A stretch of 57,879 nucleotides of DNA from an uncultured Gammaproteobacteria bacterium (GTDB lineage Bacteria; Pseudomonadota; Gammaproteobacteria; JAADHQ01): contig CAMYJO010000015.1 of assembly GCA_947258755.1 (NCBI GenBank), positions 1 to 57,879 on the forward strand, given 5' to 3'. Both the position numbers and the translations under genes were made by a program. This document shows positions 17,490 to 26,973 of the stretch, in pieces. Positions within the stretch are counted from its first letter, which is position 1, and each line of letters begins with the position of its first letter. The notes under the pieces were generated by a model. That model ran no database searches. It was not told where the DNA came from and saw only the letters and a program-made list of their open reading frames with translations.

Positions 17490-18356
17490 ATGAATAAAAT
17501 ATACAAATTAGGTGAAGGTGCGGAAGCTGACAGCTCTATTGGAAGATTGCTACTGGATGCCGGCAAGATAAAGGAAAAAGATATAGAGCCCATCATGAAC
17601 TATGCCAGAAAAAAAGGGCTTAGATTTGGTGAGGCAGCGGTGAAGCTTCGACTTGTATCAAAAGAAGATGTTGAGCAAATAATCGCAGTACAATTTGAAT
17701 ATCCCTACTTAAGGAAAAGAGAAGGGGGATTTGGAAAAGAGCTGATAGCGGCTTATAAACCATTTTCCGAGAAAGTGGAAAATCTACGTATATTACGCAG
17801 CCAATTAATGTTGCGATGGGTGTCTACAGGAAGGAAATCTATTGCCATTACAAGTGCGAGCCATAAAGAAGGACGAAGCTTTATAGTCGCAAATCTTGCC
17901 ATTGTTTTTTCCCAGCTGGGTGAGCGTACTTTGATTATAGACGCTGATCTACTGAATGCCCGGCAGCATGATATATTTAAAGTCAACAATAACATTGGCC
18001 TTTCTTCGTTGTTGGTGGGAAGATCATCAATAGACGAAGTTGTAAGGCGGGTAGATGCGTTTAAGGATTTATCAGTCTTGCCGGCAGGCGCGCCACCCCC
18101 TAACCCTCAGGAGTTATTGTCACGTGATGAATTTCCGCAGCTGTTGGCATCTCTGGGCAGGGAGTTTGATGTTATTTTGCTGGATACATCTGCTGGCAAC
18201 ACGCGTGGTGGGTCCACGACGGTTGCAAAAGCGGCAGGTTGCGTAATTTTTGTGGCGCGAAAGAACAAGACCAATGTTGAAGATGCAAGTGATTATGTTG
18301 AGCGTATCAGGAATTCCAGAGTGGAAGTAATTGGATCAGTGTTGAATAATTATTAA
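17490..18356 (+). CDS. epsG: Chain-length tyrosine-kinase-like ATPase, EpsG family
   Basis: Cytoplasmic BY-kinase-like partner of EpsF (288 aa). The N-terminal part (about 15-75) resembles a GspE-type N-terminal domain (AGKIKEKDIEPIMNYARK, LRFGEAAVKLRLV). The C-terminal part has the CpsD/CapB ATPase fold: Walker A' LIIDADLLNARQHDIF and Walker B-like FDVILLDTS. The P-loop position reads TSASHKEGRSFIVANLA, without the GK[ST] core of classical kinases; a degenerate loop is, as far as I recall, usual for EpsG proteins. There is no long tyrosine cluster at the C-terminus, only a terminal Y. Kinase activity is therefore uncertain. Confidence 0.85.
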   Translation: MNKIYKLGEGAEADSSIGRLLLDAGKIKEKDIEPIMNYARKKGLRFGEAAVKLRLVSKEDVEQIIAVQFEYPYLRKREGGFGKELIAAYKPFSEKVENLRILRSQLMLRWVSTGRKSIAITSASHKEGRSFIVANLAIVFSQLGERTLIIDADLLNARQHDIFKVNNNIGLSSLLVGRSSIDEVVRRVDAFKDLSVLPAGAPPPNPQELLSRDEFPQLLASLGREFDVILLDTSAGNTRGGSTTVAKAAGCVIFVARKNKTNVEDASDYVERIRNSRVEVIGSVLNNY

Positions 18357-18390
18357 TATAACAGTCTGATCAAACGCAGTTATATATTTC

Positions 18391-19269
18391 ATGAACGACC
18401 AAGCCTTAGATTCTACTATATCGTTTAGATTAAAAACGCTGGGTAGAATACTGCCGATTATAATTGGCCTGCTATTTCTTTACCTGCCAACATATTATGA
18501 TCTAGCTACCTCTATTTGGAAAAAAGATGAGTACTCGCATGGGCCGCTTATATTGGCGGTTGTTTTATGGCTGTTTTGGCGACTGCGGAATGAGTTGGTA
18601 GCCCTTAAGTCAGAGGCCGGATCTGCGAGTGTGATTGGAAGCGTTACTCTATTTCTAGGCTTATTGTTGTATGCACTGGGAAGATCGCAAGATATTCTGT
18701 TATTTGAGGTGGGTTCTCAGATATTTGTTTTATTCGGTGTCTCCATGTTATTGGGCGGTTGGAGTGCTGTAAAAATCACCTGGTTTCCTATTTTCTTTAT
18801 CGTTTTTCTGATACCTATACCGGGATTTATGCTGGATATGCTAACAGGCCCACTTAAGCATTACGTTTCAGTCATAGTTGAAAATATTCTGTACTACTTT
18901 GACTATCCGATTGCTCGTGATGGGGTCATTATAACCATTGGTGCCTATCAATTGCTGATTGCGGATGCCTGTTCCGGCCTTAATTCCATGTATTCGCTGA
19001 CTGCACTGGGATTGTTGTATTTATACTTGTTCCCCAGGGAGGGGTATGTGCGAAGCATGCTGTTTATTGCAACGATTTTACCAATTGCCTTTATTGCAAA
19101 TGTATCCAGGGTTATTGCGTTAGTATTGATTACATATTATGTGGGTGATGAGATGGGGCAGGGTTTCTTGCATGATTTTGCCGGAATTCTTGAGTTTATC
19201 ATCGCCTTGATGTGTCTGATGCTGATTGGCAAAGTACTATCCGGTCAAAAATCCGGTAATGCCCAATAA
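18391..19269 (+). CDS. xrtB: Exosortase, EpsH/XrtB type
   Basis: Multipass inner-membrane cysteine protease/transpeptidase (292 aa) that recognises PEP-CTERM tails. Eight or so hydrophobic segments are visible. The exosortase catalytic triad is present: C194 in ADACSGLNSMYSL, R240 in FIANVSRVIAL, and H261 in GFLHDFAG. The partners EpsD/E/F/G/I/L and the absence of prsK/prsR/prsT nearby fit the exosortase-B (Methylobacillus EpsH) setting better than exosortase A; this subtype call is inference from context. epsI begins three bases after its stop. No intact PEP-CTERM substrate is seen in the window. Confidence 0.88.
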   Translation: MNDQALDSTISFRLKTLGRILPIIIGLLFLYLPTYYDLATSIWKKDEYSHGPLILAVVLWLFWRLRNELVALKSEAGSASVIGSVTLFLGLLLYALGRSQDILLFEVGSQIFVLFGVSMLLGGWSAVKITWFPIFFIVFLIPIPGFMLDMLTGPLKHYVSVIVENILYYFDYPIARDGVIITIGAYQLLIADACSGLNSMYSLTALGLLYLYLFPREGYVRSMLFIATILPIAFIANVSRVIALVLITYYVGDEMGQGFLHDFAGILEFIIALMCLMLIGKVLSGQKSGNAQ

Positions 19270-19272
19270 GCC

Positions 19273-19950
19273 ATGAGTAATAAACGCCAAATTTTTATAG
19301 CGTTGGCAATGGTGGGTATATCCTTGCTGGCCTATTTTATTACGCCGGATAAAAAAGTCTTTCATGAGCGGAATATGCTTGATCTGGAGTCAATGGTGCC
19401 AAAGACATTTGGTCTATGGAAGATTGATCCCACTGCTATTGCCATGATATCACCTGAGATTGATAAAAATAGACAGTTAGGCAATATTTATAATCAGGTT
19501 CTAATGAGAACCTATGTTAATGACAGTAATGAAAGGGTTATGTTTACTATTGCTTATGGAGGCGATCAGAGTGATAGCATGCAGCTGCATAGACCAGAAG
19601 TATGTTATGTCTTTCAAGGTTTTAAAATTACAAGGGAGTTTGAGGATGCGATCAAGATCGGGGGCGTTGACTTACAGATAAAACGTCTGATTGCTGTTAA
19701 TGGTCGCAGGAGTGAGCCCATAACGTATTGGATTAAAATCGGAGACAAGGTTGTAGCAGACAGGATAGGCAGGAAATTGGAGCAATTAAAATATGGTCTG
19801 ACTGGAAAGATACCAGATGGCATGTTATTGCGGGTATCCAATATCTCAAAAAATGAAGCCGATTCATTTAAGTTGCATGAGAAGTTTATCAATGATTTAT
19901 ACGATAAGTTGGGTGAAAAGTTGAGAACGCGAATAGTAGGTAGGAAGTAA
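19273..19950 (+). CDS. epsI: Exosortase-associated protein EpsI
   Basis: EpsI family protein (225 aa), consistently encoded with, or fused to, exosortases; its exact role is unknown. One N-terminal membrane segment (about 8-22) anchors a periplasmic domain. The family signature HRPEVCYVFQGF is present (about residues 106-117), as are FGLWKIDP and PITYWIKIGDKV. Three-base gap from the exosortase stop and one-base gap to the sulfotransferase start indicate tight coupling in one operon. Confidence 0.88.
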   Translation: MSNKRQIFIALAMVGISLLAYFITPDKKVFHERNMLDLESMVPKTFGLWKIDPTAIAMISPEIDKNRQLGNIYNQVLMRTYVNDSNERVMFTIAYGGDQSDSMQLHRPEVCYVFQGFKITREFEDAIKIGGVDLQIKRLIAVNGRRSEPITYWIKIGDKVVADRIGRKLEQLKYGLTGKIPDGMLLRVSNISKNEADSFKLHEKFINDLYDKLGEKLRTRIVGRK

Positions 19951-19951
19951 C

Positions 19952-20791
19952 ATGAAGCCAACATTTATAGGTATTGGTGCGCAAAAATGTGCGTCAACAT
20001 GGCTATACGATATATTACACGACCATCCGGAAGCCTGTCTGAGTAGTAAGAAAGAGCTCGATTATTTTTCTAATTTCTATGATTACGGATTCCAATGGTA
20101 TGAGGAAAATTTCACCTGTGATGGTAACAGGCCAGTAGTCGGGGAAGTCTCCCCCTCTTATTTTCATGGGCTGGCTGTCCCGGAGAGGGTCTATCAATAC
20201 AATCCGGATATGAAGCTGATACTGTTCTTAAGAAACCCGATTGAGAGACTTATATCTAACCATAAGCATGAGGTTAGAGTTGGTCATATTGCCGGTGGTG
20301 ATATTAGCATCGAGAACGGAATCGAAAATAATCCCTCGTATATAGAGCAGGGTTTATATTCTACTCACCTGGAGAGATGGTTGGAGTATTTCGGCAAAGA
20401 AAGCATATTGATTGTATTATATGACGACCTACTTTCAGATAATGAGGCAGTGGCCAAAAGGGTCTATCAATTTCTTGGCATAGATTATACTCATCGTTCA
20501 AAGTCATTAAAGGAGCGCTCAAACGTCAGTTATGTCAACCGCTGGCAGCTATTGGAGAAAGGCAAGAATTCCTTACGTGGGTTAATCCGTAAAGTTGGCC
20601 TTGGTAAGATATGGGATCTTATTGGCGGAACCGGATTGAAACAACTGTATCGAAAATATAATCGCAAGCCATCCGAAGCAGTCATACCTCCGATGAAGGA
20701 TTCAACAAAGCTAAAATTGCACAATGTTTTTAATCCTGAAATAAAGAGGCTGGAAAAGTATCTTGACCGCTCTTTATCAAGCTGGCTGTAA
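19952..20791 (+). CDS. PAPS-dependent sulfotransferase (heparan/Sulfotransfer_1-like)
   Basis: Cytoplasmic sulfotransferase of 279 aa, of the glycan sulfotransferase type. The 5'-phosphosulfate loop IGIGAQKCASTWLYDIL (residues 5-21) and the 3'-phosphate motif LILFLRNPIERLISNHKHE are both clear; KELDYFSNFYDYGFQWYEENF-type sequence follows the first motif, as in N-deacetylase/sulfotransferase and related proteins. The start lies one base after the epsI stop, so the gene is part of the exosortase operon. With cysC 6 kb away this points to a sulfated exopolysaccharide. Acceptor sugar unknown. Confidence 0.9.
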   Translation: MKPTFIGIGAQKCASTWLYDILHDHPEACLSSKKELDYFSNFYDYGFQWYEENFTCDGNRPVVGEVSPSYFHGLAVPERVYQYNPDMKLILFLRNPIERLISNHKHEVRVGHIAGGDISIENGIENNPSYIEQGLYSTHLERWLEYFGKESILIVLYDDLLSDNEAVAKRVYQFLGIDYTHRSKSLKERSNVSYVNRWQLLEKGKNSLRGLIRKVGLGKIWDLIGGTGLKQLYRKYNRKPSEAVIPPMKDSTKLKLHNVFNPEIKRLEKYLDRSLSSWL

Positions 20792-20888
20792 ATTGCTAAT
20801 GATTGCGAATTTTATAGTATATATGGCTGCCTTTATATTTTTGGCAAAGCCACTTATGCGTGCTTGAACGTGTTAGCAGTGACAATGC

Positions 20889-22421
20889 ATGAGTAATCCA
20901 TCTGGCAGATCAGAACACTATGGAATGAAGGCTTTCAAGAAAAGCTTTGCGCATTTTATATTGGGCAAGGGCTTTTCGGCAATCGCTACAATTTGCGTCT
21001 TGTTTATTATTATCCGTGAGTTGTCGATAGAGGAATTCGCAGTTTATTCTTCCTTGCATGCACTTGTTTTTATAATAGGAAAATTATCATCATTTGGCGT
21101 TAATCCCGTATTATTACGTTACTTGCCAGAATTAAAAACGCAAAATCAGAATAAGCCTATGTATAGATTATTGGTACTTGGCTTGTTGATTCGTGCTTTA
21201 TCTTATGCGTTATTCATTTTGATACTGATCCCTTTTATCGAAAACATTGCCGGCGTGTTTAAGCTTGATAACTGGTTATGGTTGGTGCCCTGGTATTTTA
21301 TTGTCGGTTTTTTTCGTGTTAATACAACATTTTTTTCCCAGGCCCTTGAAAGCTTGCTATGGCAACGCGATGCGCAATATAGTCTTGCTATTGCGGGCTT
21401 CATTAGACTGTTGGGGGTCATCGTAGTTCTTTATTGGTACGATCTGACGCTCTTTAATTTTGTTATAGTTGAATTAGTAGCAGAAATATCCAGTTATCTC
21501 CTGCAGGTGATGTTCTCCATCTCGCGTTGGCGTAAAGATGCTGACAGGCGTCGAGGGAATGAGAATTGTCTGATGGAAAATAGATCGCGTTATCTAAAAT
21601 TCGCTTACTGGTGTTATTTGCAGAATACTACATCGATTCTATATGGAAGTGCACCTAATCGTTTGTTCGCATCTTTTTTCCTGCCTATTGAATATATAGC
21701 AATGTTCGGTGTTATTGATCGATTAATTGATTTTGTCAGGCGTTATGAGCCTTTGCGTATGTTTCAGGGAATGGTCAGGCCGGTGTTTATGTCGCGCTAT
21801 AGTGAAGACGGTAATTTCGCACACCTGGCTTCCATGGCAAACTTTTTAATTAGATTCAACCTGATTTTCCTGTTACTTCCATTTCTCGTTTTATCAATTA
21901 TGGGGGATGTTTTTTTTGCGTGGGTAACGGATGGCAAGTATACGGATATCACGGCATTATTCCTGGGATTCTATTTAGTTGTGCTCGTGAATAGTATGAA
22001 CTATGTGTTTGATATGTTCGCCAAAGCAGTTGAGCGTAACAAGATTCTGCCATTTAGTAATCTTGTGCTGTCGCTGTCAATTGTGTCAGCTATTCCATTA
22101 ATACACCATATCGGGCTATGGTCTATTGCTATTGCAAATGTTCTTGGGCTTGTTGTTTCGTTGTTAATCGTATCAAAATACCTTAAAAAACAAGGCTTTA
22201 TTTTTACTTTTGAATGGCTGCTGACATTTAAAGTGATTGTCTATATGGTCCTTTCATTATTAACGGGGTATTTGCTTTTAATCAATGGAGTAAACGTGTT
22301 TGTCACTACAGTGATATCCTGTCTGCTCTATACCGGCCTGATTATTCTAAAGCCACCGGTTAATCTTTATGAAAGGAATTTATTAAAAAAATTGTTGTCC
22401 TCTAAAATACATAAGGTGTGA
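20889..22421 (+). CDS. Wzx-like oligosaccharide flippase
   Basis: Polytopic inner-membrane protein (510 aa) of the MOP/polysaccharide-transporter superfamily, with about 12 to 14 hydrophobic helices and a short positively charged loop (SRWRKDADRRRGNENC). It would flip undecaprenyl-linked repeat units to the periplasm for polymerisation. The N-terminal FILGKGFSAIATICVLFIII is typical of the family. A second start MKAFKK 36 bases in is possible. Placed between sulfotransferase and hydrolase in the eps operon, with the Wzy-like gene two genes on. Confidence 0.85.
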   Translation: MSNPSGRSEHYGMKAFKKSFAHFILGKGFSAIATICVLFIIIRELSIEEFAVYSSLHALVFIIGKLSSFGVNPVLLRYLPELKTQNQNKPMYRLLVLGLLIRALSYALFILILIPFIENIAGVFKLDNWLWLVPWYFIVGFFRVNTTFFSQALESLLWQRDAQYSLAIAGFIRLLGVIVVLYWYDLTLFNFVIVELVAEISSYLLQVMFSISRWRKDADRRRGNENCLMENRSRYLKFAYWCYLQNTTSILYGSAPNRLFASFFLPIEYIAMFGVIDRLIDFVRRYEPLRMFQGMVRPVFMSRYSEDGNFAHLASMANFLIRFNLIFLLLPFLVLSIMGDVFFAWVTDGKYTDITALFLGFYLVVLVNSMNYVFDMFAKAVERNKILPFSNLVLSLSIVSAIPLIHHIGLWSIAIANVLGLVVSLLIVSKYLKKQGFIFTFEWLLTFKVIVYMVLSLLTGYLLLINGVNVFVTTVISCLLYTGLIILKPPVNLYERNLLKKLLSSKIHKV

Positions 22422-22535
22422 CATGTACATTATGTGCTTACTATAATATTCTCTAGAGAAGAAAACTGTATTGTTTAGTAGTACCAGGTAGTCTGGGTAG
22501 TCTGTCGATTTTATAGGAGCATGGAGTAAATAAGT

Positions 22536-24116
22536 ATGGGTGTAAGTAATAAAACAAAGCCTGCATATGTACATACTGTCTTGTGGCTTATGCTAGGCAT
22601 CTTTTTCGTACTGAGCCCGGTAGTAAATGCGATGGCGGCCACCCCCGAACATCCTGCCAATGCAGTTGTAAAAATTTATGATAATGTTGTCGTGCGAAAC
22701 AAGCTGCCGGACTCTTTTTTCAGCTTTAATATTAATGTATTAAATTTTCAGCGAGATTTTATAAAAAATTCATCGCGGAATATCGATTCATCCGTAATTG
22801 AAAATCTGAATGCCTTTCCGCGGTCATTTTATCGGTACCCTGGAGGTCTGGTTGCAAATAGATTTAACTGGGAAGAGTCTATTGGCCCAGTTGCAGGCAG
22901 GGATGTTCAGAAAATGATCAAAGCCAGGCCGGGGGAGAAGATCGTATTTGGTGTGGATGAGTATCATGATTTTATAAAATCAGTCAATGGTAAAAGATGG
23001 TATGTTCTAAATTTACTTGGGTGGGACACCAGTATCATGGACAGAGAGCTATCTGCTGGTCAAATAACTGATAGTAATCATATGCTCGTAAAGTATCTTA
23101 AAAAATATAACAATAGTGTAGCAAAGCCACATTATTTTCAATTGGGTAATGAGCTGGATAGATCCCAATATCAATGGGATCACGAAAAATATATTAAAAG
23201 AGCTAAACAAACTATTGCGGCCATTCAGAAGGTAGATCCTGATGCTCGTTTTGTAGCATTTCTTCGCGATTTTACCTGGAAGTATAAGCGCGGCAAGGAA
23301 GGTGTCAGTCGATATGATGATTTTATACGTGATGTGTTGAATGGCTTACCGATGGTGAATGATTTCTCCTTGCACTTTTATTATGATGCCCGTGGCAGTG
23401 ACAAGAAGACACGCCAACTAACATGGCGTCTCAAGAATATCAAAAAAGCTATTGAGGTGGCAAAAAAAGCCAGGAAAGGTGCGCCTGTGAATGTGTGGAT
23501 TACAGAACATGCCAGGGGTATCGCACTGGAGCGTGGCAAGGTCATGAAGAGCCGTGAGTACACGAGTAACCTGGGTGGCGCTGTCAGTACTGGTGATTTT
23601 CTAATAGCCCTGGTGCAAATACCGGAAATTAAGGGCGCCTTCTGGCATGGTTTGAATGCCGGTCCATGGCAATTATTTGATGCCGGCACCGTCTATAATG
23701 ATTTACGCCCGAGACCCATTTATTGGGGATTGCGTGTACTGAAAAAGATGGATTTACCTATTGTGCTGTCTTCTGATACTAAAAGTGATAATAATAGTGG
23801 ATACATAGGCGGTTATGATATTCGCTCAGCAGCATTTACCAATAAGGAAAAGTCAAAGCTGGGTTTATGGGTTGTTAACCGTGCCCGTGTAAGCCAGAAT
23901 ATCGACATCGATTATAAGGCATGGAAAAATCAAGCTGTTGGTATCGATCATTACTATATTGCTGGAGCAGAAGGTGTAAGCCCGGATAAAAAACGCCTGG
24001 TACCAAATGTAAAAATTGAGCCGGAAACAACTTCTGGTAGATTCACCAGGTCAGGGATTTTAACATTCAAACTACCTCCAGCCTCTGTTTCAAGTATTAT
24101 TATTCATGAAAAGTAA
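22536..24116 (+). CDS. Secreted glycoside hydrolase-like protein, clan GH-A type
   Basis: Exported protein (526 aa; signal peptide to about AMA-ATPE, residue 34) with a (beta/alpha)8 glycoside-hydrolase pattern. SFYRYPGGLVANRFNWEESI (98-117) resembles the conserved N-terminal strand of GH51/GH79-type enzymes. FQLGNELDRS carries a likely acid/base E206, and VWITEHARG a likely nucleophile E324, the usual N-E and E pair of clan A. SLHFYYDARG lies between. The C-terminal part forms a beta domain. In this locus it may trim or release the exopolysaccharide; GH79 enzymes act on glucuronic-acid-containing, often sulfated, glycans, so that is one option. Family not settled. ATG at 22536 has GGAG nine bases upstream. 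Confidence 0.72.
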   Translation: MGVSNKTKPAYVHTVLWLMLGIFFVLSPVVNAMAATPEHPANAVVKIYDNVVVRNKLPDSFFSFNINVLNFQRDFIKNSSRNIDSSVIENLNAFPRSFYRYPGGLVANRFNWEESIGPVAGRDVQKMIKARPGEKIVFGVDEYHDFIKSVNGKRWYVLNLLGWDTSIMDRELSAGQITDSNHMLVKYLKKYNNSVAKPHYFQLGNELDRSQYQWDHEKYIKRAKQTIAAIQKVDPDARFVAFLRDFTWKYKRGKEGVSRYDDFIRDVLNGLPMVNDFSLHFYYDARGSDKKTRQLTWRLKNIKKAIEVAKKARKGAPVNVWITEHARGIALERGKVMKSREYTSNLGGAVSTGDFLIALVQIPEIKGAFWHGLNAGPWQLFDAGTVYNDLRPRPIYWGLRVLKKMDLPIVLSSDTKSDNNSGYIGGYDIRSAAFTNKEKSKLGLWVVNRARVSQNIDIDYKAWKNQAVGIDHYYIAGAEGVSPDKKRLVPNVKIEPETTSGRFTRSGILTFKLPPASVSSIIIHEK

Positions 24117-24213
24117 CGGTTTTTTTATGATTAAAGTATTATTGACCAGGTATAGAGTAGTTATAGCAAGGGTGTTTTCTCTTGGAAGACGTTAAAATAA
24201 TAGTGCCGAAATT

Positions 24214-25716
24214 ATGTATAGCCATATTCAAATTCAGAATACAGTAAAGTCTACATTTTTTTACATGTTGGCTTTAATGACCGCGGTTCTTGCCGGGTTA
24301 ATTGCCAGCACCGGTAATATTTTAATTGTATCGTTTTTCTTCTTGTTTATTACAGGCCTTATTCTTTTGGGTAAGCCCAATGTTCTCCTGTTTTTGGTAT
24401 TATTGGGAGGTCTAGTCGCGACCGGAGTTAGCCAGTTATATTTGCCGCAAATTCAAATTATACGTTGGGCCATTTCAGCAATCACCATCATTCTCGGCGG
24501 TATGGCAATTATTTTTCACTACATGCCAAATGGGGAAATGCAAAGGCGAAAAACTTCAGGTTTGTCCCGCTGGCTATTGATATTTTTTGTGCTATCCCTG
24601 TTTACCGCGTTTGTTAATTCTCAAGATATCGGGACTCTTGTTGTCGGCTTTAAAGGTTATTATCAGGTTTGGGGGTTGTTTATAGCACTAATGCTAATGC
24701 GATGGTCTCCTGACTTGATGCGATCTATCCCGAAGTTCATCATCGGCCTGGCATTCTTGCAGTTGCCATTCGCTATCCATCAATACTTGTTTATCGTTCC
24801 TAAGCGAGTAGGCTTGGGCCATGGAGTTATACCTGAGGATGTCATTGCAGGAACATTTGGTGCAAGTTTAACGGGCGGCGGTTCAAATGCAGCTTTGTCA
24901 GCGTTTTTAATAACAGCGCTGGCAATTATCATGTCCTATTGGAAGCGAGGCTTGATTTCAATATCTCAGGTAGGTATAGCCAGTTTGTTATTATTAATGC
25001 CTGTGATGGTTAATCTAAGTAAAGTGTCACTGGTTTATCTGCTGCTGATTGCTATAGTCATATTCAAAGATGACATTTCCAAGAGTCCGGGAAAATTTAT
25101 TGCCGGCAGCTTTTTCACTGTTGTGTTTATGGCAGCAATTATTTCGACTTATTCATTTATACAGTCAGATTCTAGAGGCGGGCAATCATTTCAGGAGTTT
25201 ATTAACAAATCTATTGAAAGCAATATTAGCGAGGGAGCCGGACATGGTGGCTACGATCTAAATAGATGGACTTCAATTACCTACTGGGCCAGGGAGCAGT
25301 ATCGTAGTGGTGATATTGCCCAGACCCTGATAGGGCACGGACTTGGCGAAGCACGCTCAGGCAGTGGTGGTGCCGGTTTTGCCGGTGCCAGCCTGGCACA
25401 GACTAAATATGCATATATGGGGATTGGTTTAACATCCATTAGTGCGCTTCTGTGGGAGGCAGGAATCTTGGGCTTGATACTAATACTGGGGGTATTTATA
25501 TCTGCTTACAGGACGGCTGCCAGGTTGGCCATCCATTTTAGTGACGACCCAAAAATGAGCGCCACTTTTCATGGTTTGCAGGCAGGGGTTGCAGTACTCT
25601 TGTTAAGTCTTTCTCATAAAAATTTGTTCGTTTTCGACCTGCCATACCAGACGTTTGTGATGTTGATTTTGGGTTATATTGCGTATTGGGATGTTCAGGC
25701 AAAATCTACCAAATAG
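24214..25716 (+). CDS. Wzy/O-antigen-ligase-like polymerase
   Basis: Polytopic inner-membrane protein (500 aa) with about 12 hydrophobic segments and one large periplasmic loop (about residues 325-400) that includes HGLGEARSGSGGAGFAGA. This matches the layout of O-antigen ligase/polymerase proteins, which polymerise the repeat unit with EpsF as co-polymerase. It is the last gene of the exopolysaccharide operon, after the hydrolase gene and before the tRNA. Sequence in this family is poorly conserved, so the call rests on topology and context. Confidence 0.75.
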   Translation: MYSHIQIQNTVKSTFFYMLALMTAVLAGLIASTGNILIVSFFFLFITGLILLGKPNVLLFLVLLGGLVATGVSQLYLPQIQIIRWAISAITIILGGMAIIFHYMPNGEMQRRKTSGLSRWLLIFFVLSLFTAFVNSQDIGTLVVGFKGYYQVWGLFIALMLMRWSPDLMRSIPKFIIGLAFLQLPFAIHQYLFIVPKRVGLGHGVIPEDVIAGTFGASLTGGGSNAALSAFLITALAIIMSYWKRGLISISQVGIASLLLLMPVMVNLSKVSLVYLLLIAIVIFKDDISKSPGKFIAGSFFTVVFMAAIISTYSFIQSDSRGGQSFQEFINKSIESNISEGAGHGGYDLNRWTSITYWAREQYRSGDIAQTLIGHGLGEARSGSGGAGFAGASLAQTKYAYMGIGLTSISALLWEAGILGLILILGVFISAYRTAARLAIHFSDDPKMSATFHGLQAGVAVLLLSLSHKNLFVFDLPYQTFVMLILGYIAYWDVQAKSTK

Positions 25717-25904
25717 CGCCTGTTGTGGTTTTGTGGGCTTATATGAACGATTAGGTATGCTGAAGGATGGTCTTTAGTCTGCATGTTTTAGGTGCTCACC
25801 TGGTTTTATGTTGGGACTGGAAATAGTTATTATTTTCGTGCCTATGTCAATAAATATGATGACTAACTACCTAAAATTATGTAAAAAATATATTCGCATA
25901 GCTC

Positions 25905-25933
25905 TTGACTCTTTTGTCTGATTCACGTAAATT
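25905..25933 (+). promoter_or_regulatory. Sigma-70 promoter of tRNA-Glu
   Basis: TTGACT at 25905-25910, a 17-base spacer, and TAAATT at 25928-25933. The mature tRNA starts at 25951, so transcription would begin about ten bases upstream, as usual for a lone tRNA gene. Confidence 0.65.
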
Positions 25934-25950
25934 TCCCGCTACTTTGATTT

Positions 25951-26026
<76 letters not shown>

Positions 26027-26034
26027 TAAATAAT

Positions 26035-26060
26035 AAAGCCCGCGTTTAGCGGGTTTTTTT
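26035..26060 (+). terminator. Rho-independent terminator after tRNA-Glu
   Basis: CCCGC-GTTTA-GCGGG stem-loop preceded by an A-run and followed by seven T residues, starting nine bases after the tRNA CCA end. Confidence 0.9.
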
Positions 26061-26072
26061 ATTTAGTCCCCT

Positions 26073-26098
26073 GGGGTTGAGAACCGCAGGGGGCGGCA
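26073..26098 (+). repeat. Degenerate copy of the tRNA-Glu 3' end
   Basis: GGGGTTGAGAACC then GCAGGGGGCGGCA resembles the tRNA T-arm and acceptor end (GGGGTTCGAAACCCC then TAGGGGACGCCA) with several changes. It starts 13 bases after the terminator. It may be a decayed tRNA fragment or an old integrase attachment site; chance G-rich similarity is possible. Confidence 0.35.
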
Positions 26099-26155
26099 GC
26101 TTGGAATTTCTCCAGCGCAGTTCATTCTGACTGGGCGAAACTTAATATGGCTCGC

Positions 26156-26836
26156 TCAGTCCTGATGATTGATTAAGCTTTCCTGGCGGATAATACCACG
26201 CTTCAGCAGGGCAAGAATCACCACATCAACACAGCTATCCAGGCTATCAGAGCCCGTATTGACTAAAATTTCCGGTTTTACCGGTTCTTCATAGGGAGAA
26301 GAGATGCCAGTAAAGTCCTTGATTTTGCCTTCTCGTGCCTTCTTGTATAGACCTTTAACATCACGCTGTTCACAGACTTCGATGTCGGCTTTGCAATAGA
26401 TTTCAATAAAATCACCATGCGGCATCATATTTCTGACCAATTCGCGGTCGGACTTGAATGGCGAGATAAAGGCCGTGAGCACTATGACACCAGCCTCAAG
26501 GAAAAGCTTGGATACATTTCCAACCCTTCTAATATTCTCTTTCCTGTCTTCATCCGAGAAGGTAAGGTCGCCACACAGGCCATGTCTGACATTGTCGCCG
26601 TCAAGCACGAAGGTGGAGCACCTATAGTGATGAAGCCTGTCCTCAACTGCGTGCGCTAGAGTGGACTTTCCGGAACCTGACAGCCCGGTAAACCAGAGTG
26701 TGACACTTTTATGTTTATTAATGTCTTCTCGGTTTTTACGTGTGATGGTGGCGCTATGCCACATAACATTGCTGCTTTTATCTTCACTGTCAATTTCTTT
26801 GTACGGACTGCTTTTGTCTTCTGACTTCGTGCTCAT
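26156..26836 (-). CDS. cysC: Adenylylsulfate (APS) kinase
   Basis: Cytoplasmic kinase (226 aa) that phosphorylates APS to PAPS. The P-loop GLSGSGKST (51-59), DGDNVRHGL, and the lid/substrate segments [11 protein letters not shown] and [17 protein letters not shown] are all present, so it should be active. About 24 residues precede the usual family start (MWHSATITR); they contain SEDKSS twice and may be a non-conserved tail or a start placed too early. No cysD/cysN is nearby, so ATP sulfurylase must come from elsewhere. Two sulfotransferase genes lie within 17 kb, so this copy probably supplies sulfation as well as or instead of cysteine synthesis. Confidence 0.95.
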   Translation of the reverse strand: MSTKSEDKSSPYKEIDSEDKSSNVMWHSATITRKNREDINKHKSVTLWFTGLSGSGKSTLAHAVEDRLHHYRCSTFVLDGDNVRHGLCGDLTFSDEDRKENIRRVGNVSKLFLEAGVIVLTAFISPFKSDRELVRNMMPHGDFIEIYCKADIEVCEQRDVKGLYKKAREGKIKDFTGISSPYEEPVKPEILVNTGSDSLDSCVDVVILALLKRGIIRQESLINHQD

Positions 26837-26973
26837 ATTAAAGGCCTATGGAAACATTGTATAACTTGTTGGTAATTTAATACTTTAGCCGGTATTTGTC
26901 TATCGACCAGCATGACCTGCTATTGTATAGTGTCGGCATGACTAGTGCATTACTAAAATAAAACAGGTGAATT

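Noticed and set aside
17832-17900. EpsG P-loop lacking GK[ST], considered as a broken kinase
   Set aside because: A degenerate loop of this form is, to my knowledge, usual in EpsG-family proteins, so it is not evidence of decay.
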